Source: Gammaproteobacteria bacterium
GTDB lineage: Bacteria > Pseudomonadota > Gammaproteobacteria > Thiohalobacterales > Thiohalobacteraceae
Reading direction: 5' to 3'
Length of the DNA stretch: 49,039 nucleotides
Assembly: GCA_019911805.1 (NCBI GenBank)
Contig: JAIOJV010000117.1
Span: 1-49,039 of the forward strand
The notes under the pieces were generated by a model. That model saw only the letters and a list, made by a program, of their open reading frames with translations, was not told where the DNA came from and made no database searches. The translations under genes were made by a program, and so were the position numbers. This document shows positions 43,594 to 49,039 of this stretch, one piece after another. Every line of letters begins with the position of its first letter. Position 1 is the first letter of the stretch.

Positions 43594-44694
43594 TCAACCC
43601 GTCAGCGGCTCGGCGGCAACGCCTTCCTCGATGACCACGGGCACCCGCGAGGCCACCGCGCACACGAGCTCATAGGCGATGGTACCTGCACAGCGCGCGA
43701 TCTCCTCCACCGGCAGTCCCCGTCCCCACAGGGTGACCGGGGCACCCACGTGCACGTCGGGCTGGCCACGCAGGTCGATACTGATCATGTCCATGGAGAC
43801 GCACCCGACGATCTGGGCACGCCGCCCGTTGACGAGCACCGGCGTGCCGGTGAGTGCATGGCGTGGATAGCCGTCACCGTAGCCGACGGCAGCCACGCCG
43901 ATGAGCATGTCCTCAGGACACACCCAGGCGCCGCTGTAACCGATCGCCGCACCCCGCGGGTACTGGTTCACCGCGATCAGGCGCGACTCCAGCGTCATTA
44001 CCGGGCACAACCCCTGCTCCGGCCCGGTGTCGCCGGCGAAGGGCGAGATGCCGTAGAGCATCAACCCCGGGCGCACCCACTCCAGCTGGGTCTCGGGCCA
44101 GGCGAGCAGCCCACCGGAGTTGGCGAGCGAGCGTTCACCGGGCAGCCCGTGGCTGGCCGACAGGAACAATTCGCACTGCCGCTGGGTCTGCGCGCTGCGC
44201 CGATCGTCGGTATACCCCAGGTGTGAGAACAGACCGATGTGCTCCACATTCGGACAGACGTGCAGCCGCTGATGGATCTCCGCGGCCCGTTCGGGCGCGA
44301 ACCCAAGCCGGTGCATGCCCGTGTCGATTTTCATCCACACGGAGATCGGCTGTGACAGGGACGCCGCCTCCAATTGCCACAGCTGCTCGTCACAATGTAC
44401 TACCGGCTGCAGGCGATAGCGGCTCAGCGCCACGAGTTCGTCGCTGTCGAAGAAGCCTTCCAGCAAGGTGATGGATTGACGGATGCCCGCCTCGCGCAGG
44501 CCGAGCGCCTCCTCCAGGGAGGCGACAGCGAAACCGTCGGCAGCCAGCGCCTGGGCGATACGCGGCATGCCGTGGCCATAGGCATTCGCCTTGACGACAG
44601 CCATGATGCGGCTGGCAGGGGCGGCCTGCCGGGCGCGCTGTAGATTGTGTCGGAGTGCCGCGAGATCGATGCGGGCACGTAGAGGGCGTGTCAT
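43594..44694 (-). CDS. alr: Alanine racemase
   Basis: A 366-residue PLP enzyme supplying D-alanine for peptidoglycan. The PLP lysine lies in VVKANAYGHG (about K35), and the catalytic tyrosine in AAVGYGDGYPRHA (about Y255). The C-terminal beta domain has VSMDMISIDL. Its ATG overlaps the TGA of dnaB by four bases (ATGA), so translation is coupled. The dnaB-alr order is widespread in gammaproteobacteria. Confidence 0.97.
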   Translation of the reverse strand: MTRPLRARIDLAALRHNLQRARQAAPASRIMAVVKANAYGHGMPRIAQALAADGFAVASLEEALGLREAGIRQSITLLEGFFDSDELVALSRYRLQPVVHCDEQLWQLEAASLSQPISVWMKIDTGMHRLGFAPERAAEIHQRLHVCPNVEHIGLFSHLGYTDDRRSAQTQRQCELFLSASHGLPGERSLANSGGLLAWPETQLEWVRPGLMLYGISPFAGDTGPEQGLCPVMTLESRLIAVNQYPRGAAIGYSGAWVCPEDMLIGVAAVGYGDGYPRHALTGTPVLVNGRRAQIVGCVSMDMISIDLRGQPDVHVGAPVTLWGRGLPVEEIARCAGTIAYELVCAVASRVPVVIEEGVAAEPLTG

Positions 44695-46088
44695 CCGAAG
44701 TCGCTGTTATCGTAGCTGTCGCCGCTGAAGTTCTCGAAGCGTGTGTAGCGGCCGAAGAAGGTCAGGCGCTTCATGCCAATGGGACCGTTACGCTGCTTGC
44801 CGATGATGATCTCGGCCGTACCCTTGTCCGGGCTGTCCTCGTTGTAGACCTCATCGCGGTAGATGAACACGATCATGTCCGCATCCTGTTCGATGGCGCC
44901 CGATTCACGCAGATCCGACATCACCGGTCGTTTGTTCGGTCGCTGCTCCAAGGAACGGTTGAGCTGCGACAGCGCGACCACCGGCACCTTCAGTTCCTTG
45001 GCGAGGGCCTTCAGCGAGCGGGAGATCTCGGAAATCTCGGTCGCGCGGTTCTCCCGCGAACCGGCCACCTGCATCAGCTGCAGGTAGTCGATCACGATCA
45101 AACCGAGGTCATGCTCGCGCTTGAGGCGGCGCGCGCGTGCGCGCAGATCGATCGGCGACAGCGCCGGCGTGTCGTCGATGAACAGCGGTGCCTCGGCGAG
45201 GATGCTCACCGCTGACGTCAGGCGCGGCCAATCATCATCTTCGAGCTTACCGGTACGCACCTTGTGCTGGTCGATGCGCCCGAGCGAACTCATCATGCGC
45301 ATCGCCAGCTGTTCACCGGGCATCTCCATACTGAACACCGCGGTCGACACCTTGTGTTTGATAGCCGCGTGTTCGGCGATATTCATGGCGAAGGTCGTCT
45401 TGCCCATCGACGGGCGGCCGGCGATGATGACCAGGTCCGAGGGTTGCAGCCCCGCCGTCATCTCGTCGAAATCGCTGAAGCCCGTCGGCACCCCGGTGAT
45501 GGGATTGTCGAGCTGGAACAGGTGATCGATACGGTCGACGGCCTGGGTGAGCAGGTCCTTGATGCGCGTGAAGCCGCGCCGGCCGCGGCTGCCCTGTTCG
45601 GCGATCTGAAACACCTGCTGCTCGGCGAAATCCAGCAACTCGGCCGACTCGCGGCCGTCGGGGAAGTAGGCCGCGTTGGCGATATCGGTGCCCACCCGCA
45701 CCATCTGCCGCAGCACCGAGTGTTCGCGCACGATGTCCGCGTAGGCACGGATGTTGGCGGCGCTCGGCGTCTCTTTGGCCAGCGCGCCCAGATAGGCGAG
45801 TCCACCGGCGTCATTGAGCTGGCGGGTCTTCTCCAGCTGCTCGGCCAGCGTTACCACGTCGAAGGGCTTGCCATGCTCGGCCAGATCGCGGATGGCGGCG
45901 AAAATGAGACGGTGGTCGCGGCGGTAGAAATCATTCTCGCCGACCCGGTCGGCGATCTGGTCCCAGGCTTCGTTGTCGAGCATCAGACCGCCGAGGGCGG
46001 ACTGCTCCGCCGGCACGGAATGCGGCGGAAGCTTGAGTGACTCGGCACCGCCACCCAGAAATTCGGTGGACAAGACGGACTCAGGCAT
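44691..46088 (-). CDS. dnaB: Replicative DNA helicase DnaB
   Basis: A 465-residue hexameric 5'-3' helicase of the replication fork. The N-terminal domain begins LKLPPHSVPAEQSALGGLML, the RecA-like domain has Walker A GRPSMGKTTFAMN and DLGLIVIDYLQLM, and the arginine-finger and C-terminal region are intact (GTAEIIIGKQRNGP). No intein insertion is present. The start ATG 46088 is supported by GGAGA eight bases upstream; the frame is open further up but those residues are not conserved. Confidence 0.98.
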   Translation of the reverse strand: MPESVLSTEFLGGGAESLKLPPHSVPAEQSALGGLMLDNEAWDQIADRVGENDFYRRDHRLIFAAIRDLAEHGKPFDVVTLAEQLEKTRQLNDAGGLAYLGALAKETPSAANIRAYADIVREHSVLRQMVRVGTDIANAAYFPDGRESAELLDFAEQQVFQIAEQGSRGRRGFTRIKDLLTQAVDRIDHLFQLDNPITGVPTGFSDFDEMTAGLQPSDLVIIAGRPSMGKTTFAMNIAEHAAIKHKVSTAVFSMEMPGEQLAMRMMSSLGRIDQHKVRTGKLEDDDWPRLTSAVSILAEAPLFIDDTPALSPIDLRARARRLKREHDLGLIVIDYLQLMQVAGSRENRATEISEISRSLKALAKELKVPVVALSQLNRSLEQRPNKRPVMSDLRESGAIEQDADMIVFIYRDEVYNEDSPDKGTAEIIIGKQRNGPIGMKRLTFFGRYTRFENFSGDSYDNSDFG

Positions 46089-46384
46089 AGTGATTCTCCA
46101 AGGCGCGGGCGACAGTGATGGTCTCCGTCCTGTCCGTACCACGGCGGGCCCGTTCGCGCGGCAACGCTGGGCCGGCACGCCAACGGGCCGGCGCCCGATC
46201 CGAAGACAACTGTCTCGAAACGGGGCGCGGCGATCGCCAGGCGCGCGTACGAAATACGGACGACGGATGATTCTTGGGGCAGGATACACAAGCACCGCGG
46301 TCGGCAACAGACTTGACGACCACGCGGCCCGGCGCCGCTCCGGGCAGATGCCCGAAAGACGTTGTTTCGATAGCTTTTATCGGG

Positions 46385-46831
46385 TCACGCCGGTGCGATC
46401 ACCAGGGTGATGGTCGCGTCAAGGTCGGTGTGCAGGTGCAGCTCGACCTCGAACTCGCCCAGCGTGCGGAACGGACCTTCCGGCAGACGCACTTCGTGGC
46501 GCTCGACCACCTGACCGGCTTCCGTCACCGCGTGCGCGATGTCCGTAGTACCGATGGAGCCGAACAATTTACCCTCGTCGCCGGCCTTGGCCGCGATGGT
46601 CACCCGCATCCCCTCCAGACCCGCCTTGCGCGCCGCAGCAGCGGCCAGCGCCTCGGCGGCAGTCTTCTCCAGCTCCGCACGGCGTGCCTCGAAACGGGCG
46701 ATGTTATCGGGCGTGGCCGGTGTGGCCTTACCCTTCGGGATGAGGAAGTTGCGGCCGTAGCCGGAACGGACCCTGACCTGATCACCCAGGTTGCCCAGGT
46801 TCTCGACTTTCTCCAACAGGATTACTTGCAT
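46385..46831 (-). CDS. rplI: 50S ribosomal protein L9
   Basis: A 148-residue protein bridging the L1 stalk base. [19 protein letters not shown] and [16 protein letters not shown] are the canonical N-domain, followed by a long connecting helix and the C-domain [14 protein letters not shown]. Length is near E. coli L9 (149). The roughly 300 bases to dnaB (46089-46384) hold no gene and no clear terminator. Confidence 0.98.
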   Translation of the reverse strand: MQVILLEKVENLGNLGDQVRVRSGYGRNFLIPKGKATPATPDNIARFEARRAELEKTAAEALAAAAARKAGLEGMRVTIAAKAGDEGKLFGSIGTTDIAHAVTEAGQVVERHEVRLPEGPFRTLGEFEVELHLHTDLDATITLVIAPA

Positions 46832-46886
46832 GACTTGTTACCTCGTCACCAGAAGACTGAATATGACATTTTTCACGACACCTGCA

Positions 46887-47798
46887 TCACGGTCTGCCGG
46901 CACGGCGGCGCAGATCGATCCAGGTGTCCGACCATCCCACCAGGGCTACCAGCGGCATCATCTGCGGCGCAGCGAACAGCAGCAACACATACAACGCCAC
47001 CAGCCAGCCTCGCCGGGCCTGGTAGCGCTCCACCAGGGCGTGGACGATGGCTAATCCCTGAACGACGTATAATACCAGCAGCGTCGGCACCGCATCGGCG
47101 GCGAACGCCTGCATCGCTCCCGCCGGCGACAACGCCGCCAGCGCGACCAGGACGAGGCCAGCCAGCGCCGCACCGCGCCCCAACGCGAGCTGGCGGAACT
47201 CCGCGCCGAAGCCACCCGGGTTGTACAACCCGGCCTGCCAGGCCCGTGCCAGCAGCAGGCTCAAGACCACGCTCAGGACTACGGCCGCACCGAGCAGTCC
47301 CGTCATCCAGCGTGCCAGCTCGGACACATAGTTGCTGACATCAATGCCCTGGCCCTCGATTACGGGCTTGAGCACCTCATTCAGGCGCGGCAACCACCAC
47401 GCCTGAGGATCGCCCAGCCACAGGTGGGCGAGCATGACCAGGACCACCCCCGCGGTGCCGATCGTGCGCAGCGTCAGCCCCAGGGCCTGGCTGGTGCGCA
47501 ACAACAGGGCCGCCAGCCAGACCGGTAGCCACAGCATCAGGGTGGCTACGGCGAGCGCCGCCGCAAGGCCGCCCGTGGCGAGGCCCAACACGGCCAACAG
47601 TGCCACACCAGCCACCAGCACACCGGCACCTTCGCGCGCGCCGAGCCGCAGGCTCACCAGGCCGATCACCGCCCCACCCAGGTAATTCAGTGGCGAAGTC
47701 AGCGGTGGAAACACCAAGGCCGCAGCGGCACTCAGCGTTGCGGTCAGCACGGCGCGCCAGCGTGCGGCCATTGCGAACGTCGCCAGCCGCTGCATCAT
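46887..47798 (-). CDS. DUF2232 membrane protein of the rpsR-rplI operon
   Basis: A 303-residue, strongly hydrophobic protein with about eight to nine membrane segments (for example VAGVALLAVLGLATGGLAAA, AAVVLSVVLSLLLARAW and LVALYVLLLFAAPQMMPLVA). It matches the DUF2232/YybS type found between rpsR and rplI in many gammaproteobacteria. Function unknown. It starts with tandem ATGs (47798 and 47795), 49 bases after rpsR, and ends 55 bases before rplI. Confidence 0.85.
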   Translation of the reverse strand: MMQRLATFAMAARWRAVLTATLSAAAALVFPPLTSPLNYLGGAVIGLVSLRLGAREGAGVLVAGVALLAVLGLATGGLAAALAVATLMLWLPVWLAALLLRTSQALGLTLRTIGTAGVVLVMLAHLWLGDPQAWWLPRLNEVLKPVIEGQGIDVSNYVSELARWMTGLLGAAVVLSVVLSLLLARAWQAGLYNPGGFGAEFRQLALGRGAALAGLVLVALAALSPAGAMQAFAADAVPTLLVLYVVQGLAIVHALVERYQARRGWLVALYVLLLFAAPQMMPLVALVGWSDTWIDLRRRAGRP

Positions 47799-47847
47799 GT
47801 GCCGATCTCATGCGCCGCACCGGCCGCGGGCCGGCACGATGCCACGC

Positions 47848-48072
47848 TCAATGCGAATCGCTGTACGGCAGCAGGGCCAGGAACCGGGCACGCTTGATGG
47901 CGGTCGCCAGCTGACGCTGGTAACGGGCCTTGGTACCGGTAATTCGGCTGGGCACGATCTTGCCCGTCTCCGTAACGTAACCCTTCAGGGTTGCAAGATC
48001 CTTGTAATCAATCTCTTTGACACCTTCCGCGGTGAAGCGACAAAACTTCCGGCGGCGAAAAAAACGCGACAT
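47848..48072 (-). CDS. rpsR: 30S ribosomal protein S18
   Basis: A 74-residue protein of the 30S platform that pairs with S6. [20 protein letters not shown] and [20 protein letters not shown] are diagnostic. It lies 27 bases after priB. Confidence 0.98.
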   Translation of the reverse strand: MSRFFRRRKFCRFTAEGVKEIDYKDLATLKGYVTETGKIVPSRITGTKARYQRQLATAIKRARFLALLPYSDSH

Positions 48073-48099
48073 TGTTCAGTTACCTCTCGGTTAACGATC

Positions 48100-48420
48100 T
48101 CAATCGTTCAAAATTTCCATCGACTGCGCATGCAACACCAAGCGGTGATCGGCGCTGCGGAAGCCGGTGCGTGCGAGAAAGCCCTCGACGCGTACCCAAC
48201 TCCCGGCTACCAGCCGGGATACGGCCGGCTGCAACTGCCGGCCGGCGACCACCACACCCAACCTCAACCGCACCTCGCGCACTGCACCGGCCTCGTCGCA
48301 GCGCGACTGGTGGTCCAGGACGAAGCGACTGATGGGTATGCCGGCCGGCGAACACCGGGTCTCCGGCGACCGCATGACCTGGCCCTCGATGACCAGCGTA
48401 TTGGCCGGGGAGTCCTGCAT
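48100..48420 (-). CDS. priB: Primosomal replication protein PriB
   Basis: A 106-residue single-stranded-DNA-binding OB-fold protein that bridges PriA and DnaT in replication restart. Core segments: NTLVIEGQVMRSPETRCSPAG, ISRFVLDHQSR and VRVEGFLARTGFRSADHRLVLHA. Located between rpsF and rpsR as in E. coli. ATG 48418-48420. Confidence 0.92.
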   Translation of the reverse strand: MQDSPANTLVIEGQVMRSPETRCSPAGIPISRFVLDHQSRCDEAGAVREVRLRLGVVVAGRQLQPAVSRLVAGSWVRVEGFLARTGFRSADHRLVLHAQSMEILND

Positions 48421-48475
48421 GGACTGTCGACACCTCGTGCGGGGCAGTGATCCGCCGACCGCGCCAGCCCGTCAC

Positions 48476-48892
48476 TCAGGCGGCGTCGCCCTCATCGCTG
48501 TCGCCGTCATCTCTATCGTCGGCGCTGCTATCATCGCTGTCACGCCCACTGCGGTCATCACGGTCATCGCGGTCATCGCGCTTGGACAGCAGCGATGGCT
48601 CGATGACGGCCTCGTCACGCGCGATGACCAGATTGCGCAGTACCGCGTCGTTGAAGCGAAACGCCGAGGCAAGTTCGTCCAGGACATCCTGACCGCACTC
48701 GATGTTCATCAGCACGTAGTGTGCCTTGAGCATCTTTTGAATGGGATAGGCCAGCTGGCGGCGACCCCAGTCTTCCAACCGGTGGATCTTGCCGCCCGCC
48801 GTTTCAATGGTGGCGCGGTAGCGCTCGACCATGGCGGGAACCTGTTCGCTCTGGTCCGGATGGACCAGAAACACGATTTCGTAGTGTCGCAT
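48476..48892 (-). CDS. rpsF: 30S ribosomal protein S6 with Asp/Arg-rich tail
   Basis: A 138-residue protein of the 30S platform, partner of S18. [20 protein letters not shown] and [20 protein letters not shown] are canonical. After about residue 105 the protein ends in a low-complexity tail built from DDRD repeats and DSDD blocks, ending DEGDAA. E. coli S6 has a shorter tail, modified by glutamate addition (RimK); no poly-Glu end is present here. It is the first gene of the rpsF-priB-rpsR-DUF2232-rplI set. Confidence 0.97.
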   Translation of the reverse strand: MRHYEIVFLVHPDQSEQVPAMVERYRATIETAGGKIHRLEDWGRRQLAYPIQKMLKAHYVLMNIECGQDVLDELASAFRFNDAVLRNLVIARDEAVIEPSLLSKRDDRDDRDDRSGRDSDDSSADDRDDGDSDEGDAA

Positions 48893-48911
48893 GGTGTGCC
48901 CCTTATGGATT

Positions 48912-48950
48912 GGCAGCCCCCCGCTCCCGGAGCGTCCGGGCGGTGGGGCA
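48912..48950 (-). promoter_or_regulatory. Structured rpsF leader, possible S6:S18 autoregulatory site
   Basis: On the minus strand about 20-60 bases before the rpsF ATG, GCCCCACCGCCCGGA... folds into an inner stem CCGGA/TCCGG, a CGC/GCG step and an outer GCCCC/GGGGG stem with an internal bulge containing ACCG. S6-S18 complexes are known to bind CCG-containing leader structures in front of rpsF in many bacteria. The fit is by eye only. A separate hairpin CCATGGGCCCC/GGGGCCATGG lies at about 48956-48979. Confidence 0.35.
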
Positions 48951-49039
48951 AGGAGCCATGGGCCCCTGCGGGGCCATGGAAGCCGGGCATTCTAATGGAG
49001 GCCCGGGGGAGATGCAATTTTCGGGATTCGGGATTCGGG

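Overview
This is a high-GC chromosomal window from a gammaproteobacterium. The evidence is conserved gene order: xerD-dsbC; ffh-rpsP-rimM-trmD-rplS with a ypjD-like and a yfjD-like gene beside ffh; and rpsF-priB-rpsR-DUF2232-rplI-dnaB-alr-radA, where priB between rpsF and rpsR is a beta/gamma trait. The order, GC content and accessory genes would fit a Chromatiales-like lineage, but I cannot name the genus from sequence alone. No phage, plasmid, CRISPR array, rRNA, tRNA or intact insertion sequence was seen.

Layout. 1-1.5 kb: 5' part of dnaX and the SRP RNA gene ffs, minus strand. 1.9-5.3 kb: a TonB-dependent receptor with a CxxxM plus HxM signature like that of the copper receptor OprC, then a DUF2189 membrane protein. 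5.8-10.6 kb: an AddA-type helicase-nuclease and the thioredoxin-TPR chaperone CnoX. 10.6-12.6 kb: dsbC and xerD. 12.7-15.5 kb: an ACP / fatty-acyl-AMP ligase / PlsC acyltransferase fusion. 16-19.2 kb: a SIMPL protein and mobA-mobB-moeA for molybdenum cofactor. 19.3-22.1 kb: lon and a thioredoxin. 22.2-30.1 kb: signalling and accessory genes (GGDEF, pentapeptide repeat, HDOD, VWA-like plus MoxR ATPase, double pseudo-receiver). 30.2-33 kb: hslR, htpG, ogt. 33.2-40.5 kb: the rplS/trmD/rimM/rpsP and ffh block, a beta-lactamase-fold hydrolase, and ypjD/yfjD homologues. 40.5-42.2 kb: a broken methyltransferase and an FHA-FHA-PilZ protein. 42.2-49 kb: radA, alr, dnaB, rplI, DUF2232, rpsR, priB, rpsF.

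The most striking non-coding signal lies between ffh and rpsP, on the opposite strand. A perfect sigma-54 promoter core (GG-N10-GC) is followed about 180 nt later by a strong intrinsic terminator. There is no convincing ORF between them, but there are AANAANAA-type CA motifs, the hallmark of Hfq/Crc-sequestering RNAs such as CrcZ. I propose a sigma-54-dependent regulatory RNA. The same intergenic region holds a promoter and an attenuator-like hairpin in the rpsP leader.

Other cross-cutting signals: sigma-32-like promoters with identical 13-nt spacers before lon, htpG and, more weakly, cnoX; one dispersed repeat family present as inverted pairs in three intergenic regions (9.2-9.6, 11.5-11.7 and 15.5-16.0 kb), the last a perfect 66-bp inverted repeat; REP-like palindromes at 1.25 and 9.4 kb; and two c-di-GMP-linked proteins (GGDEF with an I-site, and PilZ).
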